NCBI RefSeq assembly: GCF_900110455.1
Contig: NZ_FOIS01000002.1
Span: 62,001 to 126,000, forward strand
Reading direction: 5' to 3'
From: Natrinema salifodinae
Lineage (GTDB): Archaea; Halobacteriota; Halobacteria; Halobacteriales; Natrialbaceae
Length of the DNA: 64,000 bases
Position numbers and translations under genes: made by a program
Shown: positions 50,291 through 59,882 of the stretch, piece by piece
Layout: each line of letters begins with the position of its first letter
How positions within the stretch are numbered: the stretch's first letter is position 1
The notes under the pieces: model-generated
Seen by the model: the letters and a program-made list of their open reading frames with translations, nothing else
What the model was told of the DNA's origin: nothing
Database searches by the model: none

Positions 50291-51144
50291 GCCGGGTCGA
50301 GCAGCGTCTCGAGGGCGATTCCGACGGTACCGCGCGAGAGCGACCGCGGATCGGCGCGGGCCGCGATCGACTGCCCGGCGGCCTGGCCGTCCCGGCGCTG
50401 CTCGGGGCCGTCCTGCTCGCGTACTTCGTCGTGCCCGTCACCGTCTTCCTGGCGCGGACGCGTCGCGTCGACGTCGCCGCCGGCCTGGCCGACCCGGCGA
50501 TCCGGGACGCGATTACGACGTCGCTGGTGACGGCGCCGGTTTCGACGGCCATCGCGACCGTCTTCGGCGTCCCGCTGGCCTACGTCCTCTCGCGGGCCTC
50601 GTTCCGCGGCAAGCGCCTGGTCGAGGCCGCCGTCTTGCTCCCGCTGGTCGTGCCGCCGATCGTCGGCGGCGTAATGGTGGTGACCATCGTCGGCCGGTAT
50701 TCCCCGGTCGGGGCCGCGGCCGCGGCGCTGGGGATGCCGCTGACGGACAGCCGTGCCGGCGTGATCCTCGCCCAGACGTTCGTCGCCGCACCGTTTCTCG
50801 TCGTCACCGCCCGCGCGGGCTTCGACGGCGTCGATCCCCGACTGGAGGAGACGGCCCGAACGATGGGCTACGGGCGGCTCCGAACGATCCGCCTGGTCTC
50901 CCTGCCGCTGGCGCGCAACGCCATCGCCGCCGGGATCGTCTTGACGTTCGTGCGGGCGATCGGCGAGTTCGGCGCGACGATGCTGGTCGCGTACAGCCCG
51001 CGGACCATGCCGATCCAGATCCGCGTCTCGTTCATTTCCGGCGGGATCGACGCGATCGTGCCGATCGCGCTCGCCTTGCTCGCGATCGCGGTTATCGTCG
51101 TCGTCGCCGTCCAGTTGCTGGTCGGCACACCGCGACGATACTAA
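50287..51144 (+). CDS. molybdate/tungstate-type ABC transporter permease
   Basis: 285 residues from GTG 50287, overlapping the previous stop (GTGA). It has six membrane helices and the EAA-like cytoplasmic loop for the ATPase (EETARTMGYGRLRTIRLVSLPLARNAIAAGIVL), matching binding-protein-dependent permeases of the ModB/WtpB class. A charged extra N-terminal stretch of about 30 residues precedes the first helix. The cognate ATPase is not next to it: the following gene is a regulator. The transporter must use an ATPase encoded elsewhere. Confidence 0.88.
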   Translation: MSRVEQRLEGDSDGTARERPRIGAGRDRLPGGLAVPALLGAVLLAYFVVPVTVFLARTRRVDVAAGLADPAIRDAITTSLVTAPVSTAIATVFGVPLAYVLSRASFRGKRLVEAAVLLPLVVPPIVGGVMVVTIVGRYSPVGAAAAALGMPLTDSRAGVILAQTFVAAPFLVVTARAGFDGVDPRLEETARTMGYGRLRTIRLVSLPLARNAIAAGIVLTFVRAIGEFGATMLVAYSPRTMPIQIRVSFISGGIDAIVPIALALLAIAVIVVVAVQLLVGTPRRY

Positions 51145-51276
51145 CCGCCGCGTCAGCGGCGCTGCACGAGCAACGGCTCGCGAACAAGTCAAAACTCATG
51201 TAATTCTCGATAACCGGTTCTAAGTGGTTTGGAAGTGGGGTTATGGATATCCTCGTTCTACCGTGGAACGAGATTC

Positions 51277-51945
51277 ATGACTTCCATCGCAGACATCGAG
51301 ATTCCGGCGGACGGAACCGGGACCGGGCAGTTGTTCGAGGCCGTCCCTTCGCTCACGTGCGAGATGGAGCGAGTGATCGCCTCGAGCGGTCACGGACTCT
51401 GGCTCTCGGGTCCTTCCCAGTCCGAAGTCGAGGACGCGCTCGACGAGGCCGACGCGATCGGCTCCTACTCGCAGATCAGTAGCGACGAGGACCGCTGGCT
51501 CTACGACATCGAATTCGAACCCGACACCATCGATCCCTTCGAGCTCGTCCTCGAAGAGGGCGGCACCGTACTGAGCGCCTCGGCCTCGAACGGTACCTGG
51601 CTGCTCAGCGTCCGCGTCGTCGACCGCGAGAGCGTCAGTTCCCTCTACGACCGCCTCGACGACAAGGACATCACGCCCACGATCGTCCGCCTCTTCGATC
51701 TCGCGGAAGAGACCCACTCCCAGTGCGGTCTCACCGCCCGCCAGTACGAGACGCTGGTCGCGGCGATCGATCACGGCTACTTCGAGATTCCCCGCGAGGT
51801 CTCGATGCAGGAGCTCTCCGAGGAGCTCGGCATCTCCCACCAGGCGCTCTCGGAACGGCTCCGCCGGGCCTACCGTGCGCTGGTGACGTCCGAGCTCAAC
51901 GTGACCGAGGAGGAAACTGCCGCACCGCCCGTTCCGACGAACTGA
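51277..51945 (+). CDS. bacterio-opsin activator-type HTH_10 transcription regulator
   Basis: 222 residues from ATG 51277 (an upstream ATG at 51229 is possible). The N-terminal domain is the alpha/beta sensor-like region found in short Bat-type regulators (ADIEIPADGTGTGQLFEAVPSLTCEMERV). The C-terminal end is the HTH_10 domain (LTARQYETLVAAIDHGYFEIPREVSMQELSEELGISHQALSERLRRAYRALV). Such proteins control small regulons in haloarchaea; the target cannot be told from here. It is unlikely to belong to the upstream transporter, from which it is separated by 132 bases with its own A/T-rich stretch. Confidence 0.88.
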   Translation: MTSIADIEIPADGTGTGQLFEAVPSLTCEMERVIASSGHGLWLSGPSQSEVEDALDEADAIGSYSQISSDEDRWLYDIEFEPDTIDPFELVLEEGGTVLSASASNGTWLLSVRVVDRESVSSLYDRLDDKDITPTIVRLFDLAEETHSQCGLTARQYETLVAAIDHGYFEIPREVSMQELSEELGISHQALSERLRRAYRALVTSELNVTEEETAAPPVPTN

Positions 51946-52087
51946 GCCGTCACTCGTCGACCGATCGAAGACCCTCGATCGAGCACCGGACTCGAAATCG
52001 GAATCCCGCTCGACCCGACGCGATATTTTCACCGTTCGACGCCCGAGCGCCGACAGTAGCAGCACCCGGTTCGGAAACTACGTATGC

Positions 52088-53659
52088 TTAATTACCAGGT
52101 TCGTCCGTCGCCGGAAGGGTGAATAAAAACGTCGTCCCTTGGTCGGGTTCGGACTCGACCCGGATCTCGCCGCCGTGGCGCTCGACGATGCGTTCACAGA
52201 GCGCAAGTCCGATCCCCGTCCCCGAGTGCTCGTTGTTCGTGTGGAGGCTCTGGAAGACCTCGAAGATGCGGTCCGTGTCGTCGGGGTCGATGCCGATCCC
52301 CTCGTCGCGAACGGTGATCGCCCACATACTCCCGTCCCGTTCGGCGGAGACGTATACTCGCGGCGGTTCGTCACCGCTGTATTCGATCGCGTTGTCGAGC
52401 AAATTCTGGAACACCTGTCGGAGCTGATCCGCATCACCCTCGACTCGGGGGAGGTCCGCTACCGTGATTTCGGCGTCGGTCTTCTCGATCGGTAGCTTGA
52501 GATCCGTTTGAACCTCCGTCAACACGCTATCGAGGTCAACCGGTTCAAAGGGGTCGCCCTGCGTTTCGACCCGGGAGTACTCGAGTAGTCCCTGGATCAT
52601 GTTTCGCATTCGCTCGGCACCGTCGACCGCGAACTCGAGGAACTCGTGGCCATCCTCGTCGAGCTCGTCGGCGTAGCGATCCTCGATAAGCGTTAGGTAA
52701 CTCGACACCATCCGAAGGGGCTCTTGGAGATCGTGCGAGGCCGCGTAGGCAAAATGTTCCAGCCGTTCGTTCGACTCCTCTAGCTGCTCCTCGTACGCTT
52801 TGCGGGTGAGTTCGTTGCTCAGCCAGTTACTGAGTAGATCGATAAACGTCACTTCCCAGTCGGAGAACTCCTCGATTCGCGCCTCCATCCCGTAGAAACA
52901 GAAGGTTCCGTACACGTCCCCGTTCACGATAACCGGGGAGCCGAGATAACAGGAGATTCCCCATTCGGGATCGGCTAATTCTGGGGCCTCCGCCTCGACG
53001 TCCTGTAGCACGAGCGTCTCTTCGGTCTCGACGACGTGCGAACAGTTCGGCAGGGTCTCCAGCGGCGTCGTGTCGCCGGGTCCGAGATCGACCCCTTCCG
53101 GCACGGCCACGTGTTCGAAGTGGTACTCGCCCGCGCTCGTATCGACGCGCGAGAGCGTCGCGTAGTCCGTCCCGATCGCCGTCCGGACCACTTCGAGGAG
53201 GGAGTCGATCCGCTGAGAAAGCGGCCGATCCGAGTCCGCTAACACCTCGTAGGCACGCCGGAGGGCCTGTTCGCGCTCCTCGAGTTCCTGCTGTCGCTCG
53301 TCCGGATCGGTGACGTCGCGCGCGTACACTGAAATGCCGGTTTCGGACGGATAGACGCGCACCTTGTGCCAGCTGTCCTGCGGCGGGTAGTACGTCTCGA
53401 ACGTGACGGATTCCTGGGTCTCCATCGCACGTTCGCACTCCCACTTGAACATCGAGTCGGTTATCCCGGGAAACTCCTCCCAGATAACCGTCCCCTCGAG
53501 ATCGGTTTGCTCGCCCCGAAGCATAGCTTCAGCTCGGTCATTGAGATACGTGAACCGCCACTCCTCGTCAAGCGCGAAGATAGCATCGGTTACGCGCTCC
53601 AGGACACCTCTCGGAGAGTCTTGCTTCGGATTTTTACTCGACGTCTCAGACCCGGTCAT
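52088..53659 (-). CDS. sensor histidine kinase with PAS and GAF domains
   Basis: 523 residues, no membrane segment, so cytoplasmic. Domains in order: PAS (about 15-130, DAIFALDEEWRFTYLNDRAEAML), GAF (about 155-300), HisKA with phospho-acceptor His in YAASHDLQEPLRM (about residue 310), and HATPase with N box (NLLDNAIEYSG), G1 (RDEGIGIDPDD), F and G2 (GTGIGLALCERIVERHGG) boxes. This is the common soluble haloarchaeal light/redox/unknown-signal kinase layout. No response regulator is adjacent. Confidence 0.92.
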   Translation of the reverse strand: MTGSETSSKNPKQDSPRGVLERVTDAIFALDEEWRFTYLNDRAEAMLRGEQTDLEGTVIWEEFPGITDSMFKWECERAMETQESVTFETYYPPQDSWHKVRVYPSETGISVYARDVTDPDERQQELEEREQALRRAYEVLADSDRPLSQRIDSLLEVVRTAIGTDYATLSRVDTSAGEYHFEHVAVPEGVDLGPGDTTPLETLPNCSHVVETEETLVLQDVEAEAPELADPEWGISCYLGSPVIVNGDVYGTFCFYGMEARIEEFSDWEVTFIDLLSNWLSNELTRKAYEEQLEESNERLEHFAYAASHDLQEPLRMVSSYLTLIEDRYADELDEDGHEFLEFAVDGAERMRNMIQGLLEYSRVETQGDPFEPVDLDSVLTEVQTDLKLPIEKTDAEITVADLPRVEGDADQLRQVFQNLLDNAIEYSGDEPPRVYVSAERDGSMWAITVRDEGIGIDPDDTDRIFEVFQSLHTNNEHSGTGIGLALCERIVERHGGEIRVESEPDQGTTFLFTLPATDEPGN

Positions 53660-53855
53660 CGGAGATCGTTACCATCTCGAAGGGGATGGTAGTTACGCAG
53701 ACTGGCTTGCTCACTGTCCGCTGAACGCGAGTCTTACGGCTCGCTCTAATACCGAAGCCGTGCCGCTATCCACCGGTACCGCGACGTCGGTTCGCAACTC
53801 GCGCCGACCCATCAACCACCCAATCGTTAAGCGCCGCGGCCGCGACGCTCACCGC

Positions 53856-54620
53856 ATGGAGATCGACAGCGACGACGGTGTCCTGCGACTGACGTTCGAT
53901 CGACCGGACGCACACAACGCGCTCACGACGGAGACGGCGGCCCGCCTGGCCGACGCGATCGAAGGCGCGACCCCCGAGGAAGACGACGCGATCATCATCA
54001 CCGGCGTGGGCGAGGCCTTCAGCGCCGGCGGCGACCTCGATTCGTTGGCGGAGACGCCGGACTCCTCGCAGGCGGCCTACGAGGAGGTCACCGCGACCTT
54101 CGGCCGCGTCGTCGAGGCGATGCTCGAGTGTCCCGTTCCCGTCGTCGCGAAGGTCAACGGCGACGCCATCGGCGCGGGGCTGTCGATCGTCGCGCTCGCC
54201 GATATCGCCTACGCCGCCGCCGACGCGACCTTCTCGTGTGCCTTCGTCCGGGTCGGACTGCTCCCCGACACCGGCGGGACAGTCATGCTCCCCCACATCG
54301 TCGGGCTGCGAGCCGCGAAGCAACTCGCCTTCACCGGCGAGTTCTTCGACGCCGAGCGCGCGGCCGACCTGGACCTGGTCAATCAGGCCGTCCCCGCCGA
54401 CGAACTCGACGAGCGAGTCGACGAGACCGTCGAGCAACTCGCGAGCGGTCCCACGGCCACGATCGGGATGATGAAACAGGCGATGCACGAGAACCTCGGC
54501 CGGTCGTGGGAGGAGGGGCTGGACTACGAAAACCTGTTGCAGGCGCAGGCCCGGACGACCGACGCCCACGAGGAGGGCGTCACCGCGTTCCTCGAGGGCC
54601 GCGACCCGGAGTTCGAATAG
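53856..54620 (+). CDS. enoyl-CoA hydratase/isomerase family protein
   Basis: 254 residues from ATG 53856 (a much longer frame is open upstream but with shadow-like composition). Crotonase-family blocks are clear: LTFDRPDAHNALTTET, GEAFSAGGDLDSLAE (oxyanion-hole GAGGD type, here AGGD), GDAIGAGLSIVALADIAYA and FSCAFVRVGLLPDTGGTVMLPHIVG, with the catalytic-Glu region ambiguous (LLPDTGG). It acts on acyl-CoA thioesters in the cytoplasm; exact reaction not fixed. It stands alone, divergent from the kinase gene. Confidence 0.9.
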   Translation: MEIDSDDGVLRLTFDRPDAHNALTTETAARLADAIEGATPEEDDAIIITGVGEAFSAGGDLDSLAETPDSSQAAYEEVTATFGRVVEAMLECPVPVVAKVNGDAIGAGLSIVALADIAYAAADATFSCAFVRVGLLPDTGGTVMLPHIVGLRAAKQLAFTGEFFDAERAADLDLVNQAVPADELDERVDETVEQLASGPTATIGMMKQAMHENLGRSWEEGLDYENLLQAQARTTDAHEEGVTAFLEGRDPEFE

Positions 54621-54722
54621 CCTCCGCAGTCCGCGCGTTCGGTCCGCTTCCCGCACCGTATTCGGTCGCAAGCGCCCGCAAGCACCACGGCCTTGCGCGG
54701 ATAGACCGTCAATAAAAACGCA

Positions 54723-55427
54723 ATGTCCCCAGAGTTTACCGACGACGACATCGGCAAACGAGTCGTCAACGCCGAGGGCGAGGAGGTCGGTCTGGTCGCC
54801 GACGTCGAGCACGGCACGGCCCATGTCGAGCCCGATCCCGGTATCACCGACACGATCAAGGCGAAGCTGGGTTGGGGCGGCGCCGACGACGATACCTACC
54901 CGCTCCAGAACCAGGCGGTCGCCGGCGTAACCGACGACGAGGTCCGTCTTCAGAGCGATCTGTCCGGTGCCGGGTCGAGCGGTGGAACGACGGTCACAGA
55001 CACGAATACGACCGGAACCACGGAGACGGGCACGACAGGTACCGGCGCGACTGATACCGACGTCGGCACTGATACCGGCACCGACACCGGGATGACGGAC
55101 ACGGAACCCGGTGCGACGGACACCGACGTCGGCACTGATACCGGCACCGACACCGGGATCGCCGACACCGACATCGGCAGCGACACCGGTACGGACAGGA
55201 ACCGCGGTATCGATCGCGACGAAAACGACATCAGCGGTAACGACGACGAAGGCCTCATCCGCGACGACGAGGACGACGAACTCATCGGCGACGACAATGA
55301 CGACGACGGGCTGATTCGTGACGATGACGATGACGAACTCATCGGCGACGACGATGACGACGAGGGCCTGATCCGCGACGATGACGACGACGAGCTCATC
55401 GGCGACGACAACGACACCGGCCGTTAA
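54723..55427 (+). CDS. PRC-barrel-type protein with Thr/Asp and Asp-rich tandem repeats
   Basis: 234 residues. Residues 1-70 form a short PRC-barrel-like domain (TDDDIGKRVVNAEGEEVGLVADVEHGTAHVEPDP). After it the protein is low in complexity: a TDTDVGTDTGTDTG-type repeat (about 98-155), then an Asp-rich part with three near-identical units of the form GLIRDDDDDELIGDDDDD (about 178-232). The tail is extremely acidic and surely disordered. Similar repeat tails on haloarchaeal PRC proteins vary in length between strains, so strand slippage is likely. Confidence 0.82.
   Translation: MSPEFTDDDIGKRVVNAEGEEVGLVADVEHGTAHVEPDPGITDTIKAKLGWGGADDDTYPLQNQAVAGVTDDEVRLQSDLSGAGSSGGTTVTDTNTTGTTETGTTGTGATDTDVGTDTGTDTGMTDTEPGATDTDVGTDTGTDTGIADTDIGSDTGTDRNRGIDRDENDISGNDDEGLIRDDEDDELIGDDNDDDGLIRDDDDDELIGDDDDDEGLIRDDDDDELIGDDNDTGR
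55247..55415 (+). repeat. in-frame tandem repeat coding for GLIRD(D)n-ELIGD(D)n units
   Basis: Three copies of a roughly 51-57 base unit (ggcctcatccgcgacgacga type, start to start about 51-54 bases) encode the acidic end of the PRC-barrel protein. Copies differ in a few third positions and in the number of Asp codons, as expected of a slippage-prone repeat. Confidence 0.7.
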
Positions 55428-55582
55428 TCCCGTCACCGTTCTCCGCACCGCTTCGAATCGGCGGCCGCGGCCCGTCCGAATCCCGTTTTCCTTTCGGCGA
55501 CACCACCGTGGAGCGCCACCGCCTGGTCCGCACCCCGGGGCTCGGGATCGGGCGGTGGCTTCCGCCAGTGCTGCGTCCGCGC

Positions 55583-56848
55583 TTACTCCTGGTTCGATCT
55601 GCGGTCGCGATCGCGGTCACGCTCGACCTCCCGCTGCGTCTCCCCGGACGACTGCCGTGAGCGGTCGATATCCACCTCTTCCATCCCGCGCGTCTCGTCG
55701 CGGGTGCGATTCATCTCACCGCGTTCGTGCTCGCGGTCAGGGCCGCGTCTCTCGGCCGCCCCCGACCCCGATTCGGAGCCGCGAGATTCGCCGCGCATGG
55801 GCGGTTGTCTGTCGCGCCCCTGCCCGGTCTGGGGCCCGCCCCTGTCAGATTGCTGCCGTCCCGTCGGCCCTTCGAACTCGCGACCGCGCTGTCCCTGATC
55901 ACCGCGTTGGCCCTGATCGCTTCGTTGAGGGGGCTGCGGGCCGGGTTCTCGCCCCGCATGCCCCGGCTCCTGCTCGTGCTCTCGCGACCCGGCCTGGCCC
56001 GTCGAGTGCGTCGGCCGGGCCGTCATCGGCTGTCGATCGTAAGTGGCGTCGCCGGCCGGTTCGCCGCCGTACTCCCCCGGCGAGACCCACTCGCCGGTCT
56101 CCGGATACTGCCCGGTGTCGGAGGGGCCGCTCGGCCCGCCGCGACCGCCGGTCCGTTCCGGTCCGCGTCCCGGTTGCGTCTGGGGGCCCTGTTCCCGTCC
56201 GCCCGGCTGCTGGATGCCGGGTCGCTGTCCGCCGGTCCGGTTCCCGATCGGGCCCTGCTGACTCATCCTCGCCTGGCCGGTCATCGGGGCACGGGCACCC
56301 GGTTCCTGCTCCTGCTGTCCGAACCGTTGGCCGCCTGCTTGCTGGCCGCTCATCTGCTGGCGGTCCATCCCGCCAGCCGACCCCTGTTGACGCTGCGGTC
56401 CCTGCTGTCCCATTTCCCGTCCGCGGTGGCCCATTCGACCCATCCCCTGCTGACCCGCCCTCGCCTGGTCGCTCATCTGTCCGCCCATCTGTTCCATCTG
56501 GCTGCCAAGTTGCCCCATGCCCTCCATCTGGGGCTGGGCGGCGGCCTCCATGCCCTGCTCCATCATTCGTTCCATCTGGGGCATCATGGCCTCCATTCCC
56601 TGAATGTAGCTCTGCATCATCGACTCGGTCATCTGCTGGCCAGGCGCGTTGTCGAGCATCGACTTCGTCATTTCGAGCCCCTGCTGCTGAGCGGTCTCCT
56701 GCCACTTGAGCGCGCTCAGCGTCATGCGGGCCATGTTGCGCTGGAGGTCGAGCAGCTGTTCGATGGCCTGCTGCCCCTGGTTCATCGACGATTCCGCCAT
56801 CTGCTGTGTGTCCGCGGACTGTTGGGACTGGGTTTGATTCTCTCGCAT
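55583..56848 (-). CDS. Gln/Met/Gly-rich protein with phasin-like N-terminus
   Basis: 421 residues from ATG 56848. The first 110 residues are helical and amphipathic (NQGQQAIEQLLDLQRNMARMTLSALKWQETAQQQGLEMTKSMLD, then MMQSYIQGMEAMMPQMERMMEQGMEAAAQ), a layout like small polyhydroxyalkanoate granule or gas-vesicle-associated helical proteins. The remaining 300 residues are disordered, rich in Gln, Gly, Arg and Pro (GQGRDRQPP, QRGDQGQRG). No signal or membrane segment. It resembles haloarchaeal PhaP-like proteins only in the helical part; no pha genes are next to it. Confidence 0.75.
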   Translation of the reverse strand: MRENQTQSQQSADTQQMAESSMNQGQQAIEQLLDLQRNMARMTLSALKWQETAQQQGLEMTKSMLDNAPGQQMTESMMQSYIQGMEAMMPQMERMMEQGMEAAAQPQMEGMGQLGSQMEQMGGQMSDQARAGQQGMGRMGHRGREMGQQGPQRQQGSAGGMDRQQMSGQQAGGQRFGQQEQEPGARAPMTGQARMSQQGPIGNRTGGQRPGIQQPGGREQGPQTQPGRGPERTGGRGGPSGPSDTGQYPETGEWVSPGEYGGEPAGDATYDRQPMTARPTHSTGQAGSREHEQEPGHAGREPGPQPPQRSDQGQRGDQGQRGREFEGPTGRQQSDRGGPQTGQGRDRQPPMRGESRGSESGSGAAERRGPDREHERGEMNRTRDETRGMEEVDIDRSRQSSGETQREVERDRDRDRRSNQE

Positions 56849-57142
56849 GGTACTCACCTGAGGATCGTCGGTCACCGGTAGCGATCCTCGGTTACGACTG
56901 AGCGAGTCAGTGACACAGATAAAGGCCAGCGTCGGTTCCGATCGGTAGCACGATCCCAACTGGTCGTAACCGGGCCGAACGCGGGTAAATCGGCCGACCA
57001 CGCGGTCGTGAGCCTGGTTGCGTGACGCAGTGAGATGCCGGTATCGTCCCGGACACAGAGCCGATAAGAACTCTGTACGGAAGTGTAATAGCTGCTTAGG
57101 AACCGCCGTTTGGAGAAACGGCGTCGGTCGAGCCGACCGCGG

Positions 57143-58000
57143 TCAGGCGTCCGGACCGGAATTCGAACCCGAACTCGGTTCGCCGTGGGTCACGCCCTCG
57201 CGCTCGTCGGCGCGTCGCCGCCGCAGCGCCGCGCGGGCGTTGCTCGCCTCGTAGCCGAAGAAGACGTCCTTGGCGTACGCCTCCGCGACCTCGGTCGCGT
57301 GGATCAGGTTGTCGACGTCGACGTTTACCGCGTACAACTCGATGTTAAACGGCGTGTCGAGCGCGCTGTCGAAGCCCTTGGCGATCGTCTCGAGCCAGTA
57401 GGTCGTCTCGTAGGCCGTGTCGTACAGCGGAACGACGAACTCGTCGACGTACTCCGCGACGGCGTCGAGGTCGATGCCCGCGCGCTCGTAGAGGTGGCCG
57501 GGGTAAGGGTCGGGGTAGAGCGTCATGTAGACCGTGCCAGGGATGCGATCGGCGGCCGCCGCGACGAAGTCGGTGATGACGTCGGCCCGCCAGGCCATCC
57601 GATCGTCGAACTCGCTCTCCTCGAACGCCCGTTCACAGACGCCACACCGACAGTACTCCGCGCGCGGGAAGCCGATGTCGTCGAGGCGCACGTCCTCGTT
57701 TTCGGCGACGCAGTCGTCGATGATCTCGAACAGGCCCTCGCGGTAGTCCTCCCTGGAGGGGCAGACGTAGGCCCAGTCGAAGTACGCGCGTTCGCGATCG
57801 GCCGGCCGACCCATGTCGTCGACGGGGATCAGCGACGGGTCGGCGTCGGCCGCCGCGTTGTCGCCGAAACAGGAGACCATGTTCACCCCGTCGGCGATCG
57901 GTTCGGCAGACCGGCCGGTCACGTCCTTGACTTCGTAGAAACCGCGATCGAACTCCGGCCAACGGACTTCCTCGGCGTTCCGGGTGACGACGCCGTACAT
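57143..58000 (-). CDS. putative TIM-barrel glycoside-hydrolase-like haloarchaeal protein
   Basis: 285 residues. The pattern DWAYVCPSREDYREGLFEIIDDCVAENEDVRLDDIGFPRAEYCRCGVCERAF, followed by WRADVITDFVAAAADRIPGTVYMTLYPDP and EYVDEFVVPLYDTAYETTYWLETIAKGF, resembles the strand-helix repeats of GH-like (alpha-amylase/DUF4015-type) barrels, with a CRCGVC knuckle that may bind metal. No signal peptide. The C-terminal 25 residues are disordered. Family assignment is uncertain; the gene looks conserved and real. Confidence 0.7.
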   Translation of the reverse strand: MYGVVTRNAEEVRWPEFDRGFYEVKDVTGRSAEPIADGVNMVSCFGDNAAADADPSLIPVDDMGRPADRERAYFDWAYVCPSREDYREGLFEIIDDCVAENEDVRLDDIGFPRAEYCRCGVCERAFEESEFDDRMAWRADVITDFVAAAADRIPGTVYMTLYPDPYPGHLYERAGIDLDAVAEYVDEFVVPLYDTAYETTYWLETIAKGFDSALDTPFNIELYAVNVDVDNLIHATEVAEAYAKDVFFGYEASNARAALRRRRADEREGVTHGEPSSGSNSGPDA

Positions 58001-58065
58001 AACTCAGCATATGCCGCCGTCCCCGTAAGCCGTTCGGATGCGGACGAACCTCGGGACGGGCGGCC

Positions 58066-58176
58066 CTATTCGGTCGGTTCGTAATCGACTTCGACCTCGG
58101 ACGAGCCGCCGAAGGCGACCTTCCAGAGGACGGCGATGACGACCAGCGCGAGCACGATCTTGATGGTCCGTGACAT
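58066..58176 (-). CDS. 36-residue single-helix membrane peptide
   Basis: ATG 58176 to TAG 58066-58068. The product is one membrane helix (IKIVLALVVIAVLWKVAFGG) with a short acidic tail (SSEVEVDYEPTE). The position between two annotated-type genes, the acidic tail and the GC-rich third positions favour a real gene. Small membrane peptides of this kind occur throughout haloarchaea; function unknown. Confidence 0.6.
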   Translation of the reverse strand: MSRTIKIVLALVVIAVLWKVAFGGSSEVEVDYEPTE

Positions 58177-58271
58177 ATCCATTCGGAGAATCGGGCGGCG
58201 AATACTTAGCTATTCGGGATGGTCGTCTCAGCGAGAAAATCCGCCGACGGCGGCGACGACCGCGGGCACGC

Positions 58272-58757
58272 TCAGGTGTCGATCAGCGACGCGATCTCGT
58301 CGCGGACGATCGTCTCGCAGTACGAACACCGCACGCCGTCTTCGAGCACCGTAAATCGGGACGTGACGGGTTCGCCGTCGGTCGTGATACAGCCGGGGTT
58401 GGGACAGGACAGGACTCCCTCGACGACCCCGGGTCGCTCGACGCGGTGTTTCTCCACGACGTCGTAGTCCCGCACGATGTTGATCGTCGCGTCCGGCGCG
58501 ATCAACGAGAGCACGTCGACCTCGTCCTGGCTCAGCTCCCGACCCTCGACCTTCACGATGTCCTTGCGCGCGAGCCGGTCGGAGGGGACGTTCATCCCAA
58601 CGGAGACCCCTTCGCCTTTGCTGCCGTCGATACCGAGGATCGCCAGGACGTTCAGCGCCTGGCCGCCGCGGACGTGGTCGATGACGGTCCCGTCGCGGAT
58701 CTTGCTGACGCGGAGTTCGTGGTTGTCGGTGCCGTCGTGGTTTCGATCGTTACTCAT
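58272..58757 (-). CDS. pyrI: aspartate carbamoyltransferase regulatory chain
   Basis: 161 residues from ATG 58757. The N-terminal nucleotide-binding domain begins [31 protein letters not shown], as in PyrI. The C-terminal zinc domain has its four Cys in two pairs: CPNPGC and CSYC. It binds ATP/CTP and regulates the catalytic chain encoded just upstream, whose 3' end it overlaps by 8 bases. Together they make the first committed enzyme of pyrimidine synthesis. Confidence 0.95.
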   Translation of the reverse strand: MSNDRNHDGTDNHELRVSKIRDGTVIDHVRGGQALNVLAILGIDGSKGEGVSVGMNVPSDRLARKDIVKVEGRELSQDEVDVLSLIAPDATINIVRDYDVVEKHRVERPGVVEGVLSCPNPGCITTDGEPVTSRFTVLEDGVRCSYCETIVRDEIASLIDT

Positions 58758-59718
58758 CGGTCTCACCTCCGCGCACACCGGTTTCGGCTCCGGCCGCCTC
58801 GGTCTCGTCGCTCAACAGCAGATCCAGCAGCGCCATTCGGACCGGGACGCCGTTGTGCGCCTGGTCGAAGTAGGCCGCGTAGTCGGTCTCGTCGACTTCG
58901 GGCGCGATCTCGTCGACGCGGGGCAGCGGGTGCATCACCGTCAGATCGTCGCTCGCAGCCGCGAGCGTCTCGGTGTCGATCTGGTATTCGCCGGCGACCT
59001 TCCGGTACTCGTCCTCGTCGGGGAACCGTTCGCGCTGGATCCGGGTGACGTAGAGGACGTCAAGCGACGGCAGGACCTCGTCTAGCGTGTCGTGCTCGCG
59101 GATCTGCGTCCCGTCGCCCTGCTGGTGGAGGTCGTAGACGACCTCCCGCGGAAGCTGGAGGCTCTCCGGACTGATGAAGTGCTGGCGCGTGTCGAAGTTG
59201 GTCAACGCGTAGGCCAGGGAGTGGACGGTCCGGCCGTACTTCAGGTCGCCCATGATCCCGATGGTCAGGTCGTCCAGACCGGCGTTCTCCCGGATCGTGT
59301 AGAGGTCGAGCAGCGTCTGGGTCGGGTGGTGGCCGGCCCCGTCGCCCGCATTCAGCAGCGGGACATCGACGAACTCGCTGGCCATCGTCGCCGCCCCCTG
59401 CTTAGGGTGGCGAAGCACCAGGGCGTCCGTGTACCCCTCGATGACGCGAACGGTGTCGGCGAGCGTTTCCCCCTTCTTCACGCTCGAGGACTCGACCGAG
59501 CCCATGTCGACGACGTCGCCGCCCAGCCGTTTCATGGCGGTCTCGAAGCTCATCTTCGTCCGCGTGCTCGGTTCGAAGAAGAGCAGTCCGAGCAACGTCC
59601 CCGCGTGTCGGTCGGCGACGGCCGACAGGTCGGCGTCGATCTCGGCCGCGCGGTCGAGGACGGTCTCGATGTCCCCCTGCGAGAGCTGTTTGCTCGTGAT
59701 GATGTGATCGTGGCGCAT
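58750..59718 (-). CDS. pyrB: aspartate carbamoyltransferase catalytic chain
   Basis: 322 residues from ATG 59718 ([12 protein letters not shown]); an ATG at 59763 would add 15 residues. The carbamoyl-phosphate-binding [20 protein letters not shown] block (about residues 48-67) is exact for the family, and [12 protein letters not shown] and [10 protein letters not shown], the aspartate-site and closing loops, follow. It joins carbamoyl phosphate and aspartate in the cytoplasm. The gene pair pyrB-pyrI is transcribed leftwards and overlaps by 8 bases. Confidence 0.96.
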   Translation of the reverse strand: MRHDHIITSKQLSQGDIETVLDRAAEIDADLSAVADRHAGTLLGLLFFEPSTRTKMSFETAMKRLGGDVVDMGSVESSSVKKGETLADTVRVIEGYTDALVLRHPKQGAATMASEFVDVPLLNAGDGAGHHPTQTLLDLYTIRENAGLDDLTIGIMGDLKYGRTVHSLAYALTNFDTRQHFISPESLQLPREVVYDLHQQGDGTQIREHDTLDEVLPSLDVLYVTRIQRERFPDEDEYRKVAGEYQIDTETLAAASDDLTVMHPLPRVDEIAPEVDETDYAAYFDQAHNGVPVRMALLDLLLSDETEAAGAETGVRGGETDE

Positions 59719-59882
59719 CCGTTCGTGTAGGCTGGTGCGTCCCCCTTGAATCTCTCCATTCATCCCGGAGTACTCGCGGCGATCCGCACCGATTCGGCGT
59801 CGATCGGTCGCGTCGGGCCCACGGCGGGTGACCCGAAGGCAAAGAATTATACAGGCACTACAGCAATTGATCACAATCGTAT

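Noticed and set aside
53403-53855. Upstream extension of the enoyl-CoA hydratase frame by 151 codons
   Set aside because: It overlaps the kinase gene in antisense and has shadow composition; the crotonase core starts at ATG 53856.
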